The notes under the pieces are model-generated. The model saw nothing but the letters and a program-made list of their open reading frames with translations, had not been told where the DNA came from and searched no databases. From Endozoicomonas numazuensis (GTDB lineage Bacteria; Pseudomonadota; Gammaproteobacteria; Pseudomonadales; Endozoicomonadaceae): a DNA stretch of 64,000 bases. The stretch spans positions 1 through 64,000 of the forward strand of contig NZ_JOKH01000010.1 in assembly GCF_000722635.1 (NCBI RefSeq), written 5' to 3'. The position numbers and the translations under genes were made by a program. Shown piece by piece: positions 49,701 through 55,774 of the stretch. The first letter of the stretch is position 1. Every line of letters begins with the position of its first letter.

Positions 49701-49795
49701 AAGAACTGATCGACCCCCATCAGGCGATGAAAAGCCAGCCATTCCAGGATATAGGGCTTTTCATTTTTAAATATTGCAGCTATGGCTAGTTTCAT
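46715..49795 (-). CDS. Multidomain glycosyltransferase (GT92-like plus two GT2 domains)
   Basis: 1026 residues. Residues 1-280 are a Glyco_tranf_2_4/GT92-like domain (LAIAAIFKNEKPYILEWLAFHRLMGV; DxD in LLAFIDADEFIVPS). A middle beta-rich segment follows. Residues about 500-740 form a divergent GT2-like domain (FDLALIFHESDE, YLTILDSRDTISKHS, LYTDEDLIDKDG), and about 750-960 a second GT2 domain (PLVSLLVPTRDGYDILKQCI, GLINNDIEVISGDWLTEM, VALNDVDLCLKVREAG). The last two resemble paired GT2 halves of rhamnosyl-type chain synthases. Such fusions are usual in capsule loci. Confidence 0.85.
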   Translation of the reverse strand: MKLAIAAIFKNEKPYILEWLAFHRLMGVDQFFIADNISDDGSTELLLKLHDAGLITRIPFPTVDGKGPQLPAYNKILGNYCEDLDLLAFIDADEFIVPSEGMSIRPYLVPLLKDESVGAIALNWAIYGSSGHIEYEDHPVIERFTHRARQQTGTNRHIKSLLKPAYCERMLNPHKVQLKRGKYVKANGSTFSFYEKNRHGSSDSVDWEPLRVNHYVIKSFDEFKNRKQRRGRATVNELRRDGFFKAHDMNHEPCKDMDRFYEPVKREMQNIQYQLALAEYSNSNKKKPGFLSKACRKTGVIGRWVDRKLEYTLLPCSDIKPSESTRFNWQAVGSDPGFMAKRHGALPKGWYMLTVKVKSDKARLNGKLYVNYGSGMSEETAINLPLKNGALMKKVCFFPEAARSIRFDPADEACCFNIEVLEFSKLTKNYARKLILKKIKSVRMSTLPSNLSHIDLLKSYEELFIFSRRLENYSEWVQLNEVFRKNSEFIVEKQNSLKKKIKFDLALIFHESDEPSSSVIDAVVNQSYKDFRLSIVHNNQTEKLSKLYNKLTDEEINYFPHIVRNGNLSACLNNLISDSDSDYLTILDSRDTISKHSLLFLADKIQREPDIQILYTDEDLIDKDGKRSKPHFKSDWNPDLFYSDDYISDFVTFKIEQLKAIGGFRTNLESLYIYDAILRASDSLDSSQIARIPEILVHKKKNKESHLSHADLIKSGQKSRSDFFAQKKENIKISYQNEKANYRIQWPIPENKPLVSLLVPTRDGYDILKQCIDSILSKTSYQNYEIIVLDNQSECLKTLSYFHEISLNDKVRVLAYDYPFNYSAINNFGVKHAKGSIIGLINNDIEVISGDWLTEMVSHAIRPEIGCVGAKLYYANDTLQHGGVICGLGGVAGHSHKHFKRTDSGYFNRLNCVQTLSAVTAAVLLLRKDIFLEVEGLDENNLVVALNDVDLCLKVREAGYRNLWTPYAELYHHESISRGLDDTPEKKARFEKEFAFMQKKWKGKIESDPFYNPNLTHTKEDFSLRI

Positions 49796-49827
49796 ACTTA
49801 CAGTGGTGATTCAGCTAAAAAATTAAA

Positions 49828-50709
49828 TTAATCGGTTTCTAACATCGAGTAGAGGTACTCTCTGAACGCACCATTCAGCTCAGGGTGTCGCAAAGCGTAC
49901 TCAACATTTGCTTTCATATGCCCCAGCTTGCTACCGCAATCGTAACGGATACCGTCAAACTCATAAGCATGAATAGTTTGCTCATTTATCAGGGCGGCAA
50001 TAGCATCAGTCAACTGAATTTCACCACCGGCGCCACGCGGGGTATTCTCGAGTAACTCAAAAATACGGGGTTGGAGGACATAACGGCCCACAATAGAAAG
50101 ATTTGAAGGCGCTTCTTCAACAGCAGGCTTTTCAATAACGCCCTTGAGTTTATACAGACGGTCACTGACGTTAATGGGGTCAATCACACCATACTTATTC
50201 ACCCGCTCCATCGGTACCTGTTCAACAGCAACGACAGAACTCTGAGCGTCTTTAGCCAATGCAATCATCGTGTTCAGACAAGGTGTGTGTTCACAGTAGA
50301 TCATGTCGTCAGCCAGAAGTACGGTGAAAGGCTCATTGCCGATGATATCTTTGGCACACAAAACCGCATGGCCCAAACCAAGAGCTTCCTGTTGGCGGAC
50401 ATAAAAGCAGTTAACGCCTTTTGGCAATATATTTCTTACCGTATTCAGCAGCTCCTGTTTTCCTGCTTCTTCCAGCTTATATTCAAGCTCAAAGTTTTTA
50501 TCGAAGTGATCTTCAATAGGGCGTTTGGTCCAGGAAGTGACAAAGATCAGATCAGTGATACCTGCAGCAATAGCTTCTTCTACAGCATATTGAATCAGTG
50601 GTTTATCGACTACAGGCAGCATCTCTTTCGGACACGCCTTGGTAGCCGGCAGGAAACGAGTGCCCATTCCTGCTACGGGGAATACGGCTTTCTTAATGTG
50701 TTCTGACAT
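49828..50709 (-). CDS. galU: UTP-glucose-1-phosphate uridylyltransferase
   Basis: 293 residues from ATG 50709. [24 protein letters not shown] is the nucleotide-binding signature, and [25 protein letters not shown] and [12 protein letters not shown] follow as usual. Makes UDP-glucose, the substrate of Ugd, which is encoded 5 kb upstream beyond the toxin-antitoxin island. Normally these two would be adjacent. Confidence 0.95.
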   Translation of the reverse strand: MSEHIKKAVFPVAGMGTRFLPATKACPKEMLPVVDKPLIQYAVEEAIAAGITDLIFVTSWTKRPIEDHFDKNFELEYKLEEAGKQELLNTVRNILPKGVNCFYVRQQEALGLGHAVLCAKDIIGNEPFTVLLADDMIYCEHTPCLNTMIALAKDAQSSVVAVEQVPMERVNKYGVIDPINVSDRLYKLKGVIEKPAVEEAPSNLSIVGRYVLQPRIFELLENTPRGAGGEIQLTDAIAALINEQTIHAYEFDGIRYDCGSKLGHMKANVEYALRHPELNGAFREYLYSMLETD

Positions 50710-50783
50710 AAGGGTGGACTCATTCAAAAGTGGATTATGTACGAAAACTTGGAATCTGAGGTCTGACAGGACTAAACTGAAAG

Positions 50784-50803
50784 TGTGTAAAGCAATGTGT
50801 AAA
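50784..50803. promoter_or_regulatory. Direct repeats upstream of vapBC
   Basis: TGTGTAAA at 50784-50791 and again at 50796-50803, 12 bp apart and 19 bp before vapB. Could be VapB-binding half-sites for autoregulation; this is inference from position. Confidence 0.3.
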
Positions 50804-50822
50804 CAATACAGGAGATAAATTC

Positions 50823-51017
50823 ATGCCAAGCAACCTTGCTATTGATGATGACCTGATTGCACAGGTAAAAAAATTAGGTGGCTACAAAACAAAAAAAGCG
50901 GCGGTTAACGAAGCATTAGCAGAATTTGTTCGACATAGACAACAGCTTGAATTGTTGGATGACTTTGGGGCAATTGACTATGAAACTGACCAACACAATA
51001 AAAAGGCACGTCGCTAA
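50823..51017 (+). CDS. vapB: VapB-type antitoxin (type II)
   Basis: 64 residues: MPSNLAIDDDLIAQVKKLGGYKTKKAAVNEALAEFV is the ribbon-helix-helix VapB (DUF2191-like) pattern. AGGAG precedes the ATG. Its stop is 2 bp before vapC. Neutralises VapC and autoregulates. First gene of the island inserted between galU and ugd, on the opposite strand to both. Confidence 0.88.
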   Translation: MPSNLAIDDDLIAQVKKLGGYKTKKAAVNEALAEFVRHRQQLELLDDFGAIDYETDQHNKKARR

Positions 51018-51019
51018 TC

Positions 51020-51439
51020 ATGGTACTTGTTGATACCTGCGTTTGGTCTGCTGCCTTAAGGCGGAAGAAAACAGATGCCCCTCTATCAGAAGAAGCTTTA
51101 ATTCTACAAAGACTGATCAGGCAGCACCGTGCAGTCATGATTGGCCCTGTTTTGCAAGAAGTGTTAACAGGAATACGGTATACAGAGCAATTTACCCGTT
51201 TGCAAACCAAGCTGAAAGCCTTTGAGCTACTGTCCATAGAACCTGCTGATTACATACAGGCGGCGATCTACTCAAATATGTGCAGAAGCAAGGGTATTCA
51301 AGGCTCACATACAGACTACCTGATTGCCACAGTAGCCATAAAATACCATATCCCTGTGTTGACTACCGACAACGACTTTACTCATTATCAAAAACACATC
51401 CCTGTACAATTGTTTGCAAAACCTGAAGACTTTTTGTGA
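51020..51439 (+). CDS. vapC: VapC-type PIN-domain toxin
   Basis: 139 residues. The PIN acidic residues are visible in MVLVDTCVWSAALR, in QEVLTGIRYTEQ, in GSHTDYLIATVA and in LTTDNDFTHY. A Mg-dependent RNase cutting tRNA or rRNA in this family. Complete and probably active. Its stop lies 3 bp before the end of the first detached ugd 3' copy. Confidence 0.88.
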   Translation: MVLVDTCVWSAALRRKKTDAPLSEEALILQRLIRQHRAVMIGPVLQEVLTGIRYTEQFTRLQTKLKAFELLSIEPADYIQAAIYSNMCRSKGIQGSHTDYLIATVAIKYHIPVLTTDNDFTHYQKHIPVQLFAKPEDFL

Positions 51440-51442
51440 ACG

Positions 51443-51769
51443 TTAATCAGAGCCAAACAAATCACGGGTGTAAACCTTATCAGCAACATCCGACAGTTCT
51501 TCAACCATACGGTTAGAAACTATGACATCAGACATTTGCTTAAAGGCTTCAAAGTCTTTAATCACCCAGGAGTGGTAAAACTCAGATTCTTCCAGCACAG
51601 GTTCATAAACTACGACTTCAATCCCCTTGGCTTTAATCCGCTTCATAACACCTTGAATGGGTGAGACGCGGAAGTTATCAGACCCTGTTTTCATAATCAG
51701 ACGGTAGATACCAGCTACTTTGGGTTCTTGCTGTTATATGGGCTCAGCAATAAAGTCTTTACGGGTGGT
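51443..51769 (-). pseudogene. Detached 3' end of ugd, copy 1 (327 bp)
   Basis: Matches the last 327 bp of ugd (55775-56101) from the codons for TTRKDFIAE to the stop. It is the more diverged copy (VSPIQ for ASSIQ, KGIEV for KGVEV, HSWV for HSRV) and contains an in-frame TAA soon after the breakpoint (IAEPI-stop), so only the last 83 codons are open. Beyond base 51769 it continues into a tail shared with copy 2 and then a repeat. Not functional. Confidence 0.92.
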
Positions 51770-51790
51770 GAAAGTAATCATTCAATCAAT

Positions 51791-51820
51791 TGCACTGTGC
51801 AAAAATTGCCCCCGGAGTGC
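51791..51820. repeat. Degenerate RAYT-end repeat, site 1
   Basis: TGCACTGTGCAAAAATTGCC followed by CCCGGAGTGC. A mutated copy of the island-wide TGCACGATGCAAGAACTGAC-CCC repeat. It follows ugd copy 1 and its 22-bp tail. Confidence 0.6.
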
Positions 51821-51886
51821 CTGTTGTCAGGAGGTCATAATCTCACACCTGATCTATGCTGTGGTTCTGTGATGTTTGAGGTAGTT

Positions 51887-52219
51887 ATGGAAAATTCGCT
51901 CTACTCGGAACTGAAACGCATAGGCATTGATGATGAATTGGCAGCAAAAGTCAGTGCTTCACTTGATCCTGACTACAACGCCAGCAAGAAAGACGTTCTG
52001 GTGATGCAAGAGGCCATTATACAGGTGCAGCTACAGAGCGAGCGAAGTTATCAGGCTTTAAGTACCGAAATAAGCAGCCTGCGTTCAGAGCTGCACACCG
52101 AAATAGCCGGGGTACGCTCAGAAATGGGGTCCATTAACCGACAGTACATCATCACATTTTTTGGTCTGATGACTACTATTGCCAACGTCCTTACCATCAA
52201 CTGGTATTATCATTTATGA
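51887..52219 (+). CDS. Coiled-coil protein with C-terminal membrane helix
   Basis: 110 residues from the ATG with GAGG 5 bases upstream. A helical N-terminus, then a coiled coil (EAIIQVQLQSERSYQALSTEISSLRSELHTEIAGVRSEM), then one C-terminal membrane helix (YIITFFGLMTTIANVLTINWYY). This is the layout of DUF1640/CCDC90-like proteins. No toxin or antitoxin partner is evident. Function unknown. Confidence 0.7.
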   Translation: MENSLYSELKRIGIDDELAAKVSASLDPDYNASKKDVLVMQEAIIQVQLQSERSYQALSTEISSLRSELHTEIAGVRSEMGSINRQYIITFFGLMTTIANVLTINWYYHL

Positions 52220-52279
52220 CATAAGTTCCATAGAGCGACTGTATTTTAAGCAACTTGGGGCAAGTAATGATTATGATTA

Positions 52280-52310
52280 CGCACAATGCAAGAACTGATC
52301 CCGGAGTTCG
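52280..52310. repeat. RAYT-end repeat, site 2
   Basis: CGCACAATGCAAGAACTGAT then CCCGGAGTTCG. Lies between the coiled-coil gene and the yefM operator. Confidence 0.75.
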
Positions 52311-52343
52311 GAGTACAGGACTTGCAGAAAATAAAAGTCACTT

Positions 52344-52371
52344 ATACTTGTACATAATTATGTACAAGTAT
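52344..52371. promoter_or_regulatory. Perfect 28-bp palindromic operator of yefM-yoeB
   Basis: The half-site ATACTTGTACATAA is followed directly by its exact complement. It contains two TGTACA cores, the motif known for YefM-YoeB operators in E. coli. TATACT within it (52343-52348) could be a -10. It lies 13 bp before the yefM start, so binding would block transcription. Confidence 0.85.
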
Positions 52372-52384
52372 GGAGAGGCAAACA

Positions 52385-52639
52385 ATGAACGTAGTGTCCT
52401 ACACAGAAATGAGGAAAAACCTGAAATCCGTTTTGGACAGCGTCGTTAATGATGCGACCCACACCGTAATCCACAGGCGTGATGCGCAAGACGCGGTCGT
52501 TATGTCGAAAGAAAGTTACGACAGTCTTATGGAAACGCTGTATCTGCTATCTTCTTCTGAAAATGCCCGACGCTTACAATCTGCTGCAGAACAATTTAAG
52601 GCAAATAAGGGTATCCGTCGAGACTTGCCTGAATTATGA
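52385..52639 (+). CDS. yefM: YefM/Phd-family antitoxin
   Basis: 84 residues from ATG 52385. MNVVSYTEMRKNLKSVLDSV and VVMSKESYDSLMETLYLL are the Phd/YefM signature. Binds YoeB and represses the operon at the palindrome upstream. Overlaps yoeB by 4 bp. Confidence 0.92.
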   Translation: MNVVSYTEMRKNLKSVLDSVVNDATHTVIHRRDAQDAVVMSKESYDSLMETLYLLSSSENARRLQSAAEQFKANKGIRRDLPEL

Positions 52640-52920
52640 GCACAACAAAAAAAGTCACTTTAAGCTGGTCTGAAGAGGCATGGGTAGACTCTCAATACTG
52701 GATGGATAACGACAAACAAAAGGCCAGAAAACTGAGAAAGCTCATTAAAGAATGTATGCGCACACCCTTCGAGGGGACTGGGAAACCGGAACCCCTGAAA
52801 GATAACTTTTCAGGATTCTTTTCAGGATTCTGGTCGCGAAGAATAGATCAGGAGCATAGACTGGTCTATTCCTACAACAGCGAAAACCTTTTTATACTGC
52901 AATGTCGCTTCCACTACTGA
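52636..52920 (+). CDS. yoeB: YoeB toxin with a 12-bp in-frame duplication
   Basis: 94 residues of the RelE-fold ribosome-dependent mRNA interferase YoeB. LSWSEEAWVDSQYWM, TPFEGTGKPEPLK, WSRRIDQEHRLVY and the C-terminal CRFHY are all as in the family. The segment normally reading N-x-SG-F/Y-WSRRI is N-FSGF-FSGF-WSRRI here: the bases TTTTCAGGATTC occur twice in tandem at about 52807-52830, adding four residues before the catalytic region. The toxin may therefore be weakened or inactive. Confidence 0.9.
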   Translation: MSTTKKVTLSWSEEAWVDSQYWMDNDKQKARKLRKLIKECMRTPFEGTGKPEPLKDNFSGFFSGFWSRRIDQEHRLVYSYNSENLFILQCRFHY

Positions 52921-52937
52921 AACTCTGGTGAACAGTC

Positions 52938-52970
52938 TATGCACTTTGCAAGAACTGACCCCGGAGTCCG
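52938..52970. repeat. RAYT-end repeat, site 3
   Basis: TATGCACTTTGCAAGAACTG then ACCCCGGAGTCCG. Sits 18 bp after the yoeB stop, before the next pair. Confidence 0.8.
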
Positions 52971-53080
52971 CGATTGCGCCTACGATTCCACACATAAAAA
53001 CAATAAAAATTTTAAAATTCAGCACCTGTCTGCATAGCATGACGTATACTTTTAAAAAATTATACGGCAAGGTGATAAAC

Positions 53081-53323
53081 ATGCAAAAACTGACGTTGAG
53101 AATGGAAGCTGAGCTGGTACTAAGTGCCAAGGCTTATGCCTCAGTACACGGCAAGTCGTTGTCTCAGCTGGTAGCCGATTATTTTAGTGAACTGACCAAT
53201 CAATCCGGTACCGAAGAAAAACTTCCACCTTTAACCCAAAGCCTCAAAGGCATTTTGTCCGGCACAGGCAAAGATCTGGATGAAAAGAGCTACAAACAAC
53301 ATCTGGAGGACAAATACCTGTGA
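53081..53323 (+). CDS. DUF6364-like antitoxin
   Basis: 80 residues from ATG 53081 (AAGGTG upstream). MQKLTLRMEAELVLSAKAYA and GKSLSQLVADYFSEL is the pattern of DUF6364 ribbon-helix-helix antitoxins, which pair with PIN toxins. Overlaps the PIN gene by 4 bp. Confidence 0.82.
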   Translation: MQKLTLRMEAELVLSAKAYASVHGKSLSQLVADYFSELTNQSGTEEKLPPLTQSLKGILSGTGKDLDEKSYKQHLEDKYL

Positions 53324-53748
53324 ATATTCTGGTGGATACCAATGTCATTCTGGATGTACTTCTTGACCGGGCTCCCTTTGTTGAAAACTCAACCCTGATC
53401 ATGGGCAAAGTTGAGCGCAGAGCAGTTAGCGGCATGCTCTGTGCCACCACCCTGACCACCATTCATTATCTGGCTTGTAAAAACATTGGCAAAGATGAAG
53501 GTACTGTCGCTATCAAAAGGCTGCTTCAAATTTATCAGATTGCTGCGGTGGATTATCAGGTATTGCTTCTTGCCCTGAATAGCGGGTTCAAAGACTACGA
53601 AGGTAGCGTACTGCACAGTGCCGCAATAAAGGCCGGAGCGGATGCCATTATCACCCGAAACATAAAAGACTTTGCATTATCGGAACTCCCGGTTTTTACT
53701 CCTGAAGAGTTTATGGTGCGAATGTCTGATGAAAGCCTTGACTCTTGA
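53320..53748 (+). CDS. PIN-domain toxin
   Basis: 142 residues starting GTG. MNILVDTNVILDVLLDRAP holds the first PIN Asp, LCATTLTTIHYL the Glu/Thr region, and ALNSGFKDYEGSVLHSAA and DAIITRNIKDF the remaining acidic residues. Complete. Partner of the preceding antitoxin. Followed 14 bp later by a transposase fragment. Confidence 0.85.
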   Translation: MNILVDTNVILDVLLDRAPFVENSTLIMGKVERRAVSGMLCATTLTTIHYLACKNIGKDEGTVAIKRLLQIYQIAAVDYQVLLLALNSGFKDYEGSVLHSAAIKAGADAIITRNIKDFALSELPVFTPEEFMVRMSDESLDS

Positions 53749-53761
53749 GAAGAGGAGAAGG

Positions 53762-53925
53762 CACCAGGAGTGGGGCACCCAATTAAAGCGCTGGCACACT
53801 TTATCCAGCACTGCAAGAAACGACCTGAAATCATCTTCCTTCAGAAAAATCGGCTTCCGTTCATTACCTCTGGAGGTGACGTGATATAAAGCTCTGGCAT
53901 ATTCCAATCGTAGAGGGCGGCTCAT
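53762..53925 (-). pseudogene. 5' fragment of a RAYT transposase
   Basis: Encodes MSRPLRLEYARALYHVTSRG through HSWCL, matching residues 1-56 of the complete transposase at 60558-61397, then stops matching before the His-x-His motif. Its upstream flank, including the terminal repeat at 53971, also matches the flank of the complete element. Truncated and inactive. Confidence 0.9.
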
Positions 53926-53968
53926 AATAAGACTCTTTCAATAGAATGAGCCACTAAAGGTAGTGAGT

Positions 53969-54030
53969 TTTATGCACGATGCAAGAACTGACCCCAAAGC
54001 CCTCTGACCCCAAAGCCCTGACCCCAAAGC
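53969..54030. repeat. RAYT-end repeat, site 4, with three tandem outer ends
   Basis: TTTATGCACGATGCAAGAAC leads into CTGACCCCAAAGCC, which is then repeated twice more with small spacers (near 53989, 54004 and 54018). The last copy runs directly into a toxin gene lacking its start. Confidence 0.85.
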
Positions 54031-54031
54031 C

Positions 54032-54316
54032 TTTTCGGATTTAACGGCAACCAAACGTCGCCCCGCACTGGTGTTGGCGCAGGTCAGTAAAGGAGACGTT
54101 ATCCTATGCCAGATAACCAGCAAACCGTACTCTGATCCAACCGCTATTTCTATTAAACAGGCAGACTTCAATAGCGGTAGCTTGAACAGGGTCAGCTTTG
54201 TTCGTCCATCTAAGCTTTTTACAGCCCATAACAGCCTTATTCGACAGGAAGTAGCAGTGCTCAATGAGCGAAAATTGACTGAGATCATTAAAAGTCTATT
54301 AGAGCTGTTTTCCTGA
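54032..54316 (+). pseudogene. MazF/PemK-type toxin lacking its N-terminus
   Basis: Open frame FSDLTATKRRPALVLAQVSKG then GDVILCQITSKPYSDPTAIS to the stop, typical of MazF/PemK mRNA interferases from about residue 15. The usual MKRGDVVLVDFPFS start is missing; its place is taken by the RAYT-end repeat. A TTG at 54071 is unlikely to restore function. No antitoxin gene is next to it. Its 3' part is duplicated at 55610. Confidence 0.85.
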
Positions 54317-54658
54317 AATTACGCTGTAATTTTAATCAGATCCAAACAGGTCTCGGGTGTAAACCTTATCAGCGACATCAGACAGTTCTTCTACCATACG
54401 GTTAGAAACTATGACATCAGACATTTGCTTAAAGGCTTCAAAGTCTTTAATCACCCTGGAGTGGTAAAACTCGGATTCTTCCAGCACAGGTTCATAAACC
54501 ACGACTTCAACCCCCTTAGCTTTAATCCGCTTCATAACACCTTGAATGGATGAGGCGCGGAAATTATCAGACCCTGTTTTCATAATCAGTCGGTAGATAC
54601 CTACTACTTTAGGGTCTTGCTGTAATATGGATTCAGCAATAAAGTCTTTTCGGGTGGT
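54167..54658. repeat. 492-bp duplicated segment, left copy
   Basis: The last 150 bp of the MazF-like toxin gene plus the convergent 3' end of ugd. It matches 55610-56101 without a length change and at high identity. The two copies are direct repeats 1443 bp apart and enclose the DUF433-DUF5615 pair. Confidence 0.92.
54332..54658 (-). pseudogene. Detached 3' end of ugd, copy 2 (327 bp)
   Basis: Nearly identical in protein to the last 108 residues of Ugd. It is cut at exactly the same codon as copy 1, just before TTRKDFIAE. An ATG in the tail gives an open frame from 54670, but it lacks the NAD-binding and catalytic domains. Continues into the shared tail and the repeat at 54680. Confidence 0.92.
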
Positions 54659-54679
54659 GAAGGGGTTCATTTAATCGAT

Positions 54680-54712
54680 TATGCACGATGTAAGAACTGA
54701 CCCCGGAGTTCC
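54680..54712. repeat. RAYT-end repeat, site 5
   Basis: TATGCACGATGTAAGAACTG then ACCCCGGAGTTCC. Directly follows ugd copy 2 and its 21-bp tail, as site 1 follows copy 1. Confidence 0.85.
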
Positions 54713-54848
54713 GCTTTCATACTTGGAATGTTTCAACAACTCCAACTAGAATAGGAGAGGCTGTGTAGTGCTGTGCTTAAAATATAAAGACGATATATGA
54801 GCTACTGGCTCGTTGTAGAATGCTTATTGACTCATCCAGGAGATAACC

Positions 54849-55070
54849 ATGAATAAGAAAGATTATTTAGAGCATATAGAAGTTAATCCGGTAAAACGGT
54901 TTGGAAAACCCTGCATTAAGGGTACCCGAATAACGGTCACTGACATTCTTGAAATGCTGGCACATGGTATGTCGCAAGCAGAAATACTGGATGAACACCC
55001 TAATCTTCAGGCCGAACAGATTAAGGCTGCATTGATCTACGCAGCCAATCAGTTACCTGGTGCCGCCTGA
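54849..55070 (+). CDS. DUF433 antitoxin
   Basis: 73 residues with AGGAGATAACC before the ATG. FGKPCIKGTRITVTDILEMLAHGMSQAEILDEHP is the DUF433 signature (winged helix). Pairs with DUF5615 PIN-like toxins. One-base overlap with the next gene. Confidence 0.9.
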   Translation: MNKKDYLEHIEVNPVKRFGKPCIKGTRITVTDILEMLAHGMSQAEILDEHPNLQAEQIKAALIYAANQLPGAA

Positions 55071-55396
55071 TGCTACTGCTGGACGAAAACCTTTCACCAA
55101 AACTTGTTGCAAGAATCAATAACACCTATCCAGGAAGCCTGCATGTTCTGCATTCAAAGCTGGACAACTCGCCTGATATTGAGATCTGGTGTTATGCAAA
55201 AAAACACCAGATGACCATTGTTACCAAAGACAAAGATTTTCTGCACTACGCCACCCAGTATGGCTATCCGCCAAAACTGGTTTACCTTACAACAGGGAAT
55301 GTGAAACTGGCTGTTATAGAATCCATTCTGGTAGAAAACGAAGCGATTATAAAATCATTTATCAAACGAGACGAAGGTGTCTTGAAAATTGGTTAG
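55070..55396 (+). CDS. DUF5615 PIN-like toxin
   Basis: 108 residues: MLLLDENLSPKLVARINNTYPG, then DIEIWCYAKKHQMTIVTKDKDFLHYA, the two acidic clusters of DUF5615 (Mut7-C-like PIN fold). Complete. Partner of the DUF433 antitoxin. This pair lies between the two 492-bp repeats. Confidence 0.9.
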   Translation: MLLLDENLSPKLVARINNTYPGSLHVLHSKLDNSPDIEIWCYAKKHQMTIVTKDKDFLHYATQYGYPPKLVYLTTGNVKLAVIESILVENEAIIKSFIKRDEGVLKIG

Positions 55397-55470
55397 CGGC
55401 ACAACAGTTTGCGACTATAAATCTTGTCTCGCTCCCATTTCCATGCATGAGTGTGAAATAGCTACAGTAT

Positions 55471-55498
55471 GCATTCCCACGAAGAGTGTGGGAACGAG
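55471..55498. repeat. Palindromic repeat of the TTCCCAC...GTGGGAA type
   Basis: GCATTCCCAC, loop, GTGGGAACGAG (arms 55474-55480 and 55488-55494). Similar palindromes are scattered in many gammaproteobacterial genomes. A weaker related sequence lies just left (55430-55452). Confidence 0.6.
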
Positions 55499-55503
55499 TT
55501 AAG

Positions 55504-55609
55504 TTTTGGTGATGCACAATGCAAGAACTGACCCCGTAGCTTTTGCGTAGCTTTTGGTGATGCACAATGCAAGAACTGACCCCGTAGCTTTTTCTGACCC
55601 CGTAGCTTT
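55504..55609. repeat. Compound RAYT-end repeats, sites 6 and 7
   Basis: The block TTTTGGTGATGCACAATGCA-AGAACTGACCCCGTAGCTTTT occurs twice, 48 bp apart (from 55504 and 55552). The second is followed by one more CTGACCCCGTAGCTTTTT. It then joins a MazF-like remnant lacking its 5' two-thirds. Confidence 0.85.
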
Positions 55610-55759
55610 TTCAATAGCGGTAGCTTGAACAGGGTCAGCTTTGCTCGACCATCTAAACTTTTCACAGCTCATAACAGTCTTATTCAAAAGGAAGTAGCAG
55701 CGCTTAATGAGCGAAAATTGACTGAGATCATTGAAAGGCTATTAGAGCTATTTTTCTGA
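55610..55759 (+). pseudogene. 3' remnant of the MazF/PemK-type toxin (second copy)
   Basis: Last 50 codons of the toxin at 54032-54316, in the same position relative to ugd. Cut by the repeats at 55504-55609. Part of the 492-bp duplication (55610-56101). Not functional. Confidence 0.85.
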
Positions 55760-55774
55760 AATTATGCTGTAATT

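Noticed and set aside
53938-54288. Minus-strand frame of 116 codons
   Set aside because: It is antisense to the truncated MazF-like gene and to the RAYT-end repeat.
50823-55396. Chromosomal integron (superintegron) array of toxin-antitoxin cassettes
   Set aside because: Cassettes are separated by RAYT-end repeats rather than attC sites, and no integron integrase is present.
55462-55687. Two minus-strand frames with repeated peptide blocks
   Set aside because: The repetition comes only from the tandem RAYT-end repeats; not genes.
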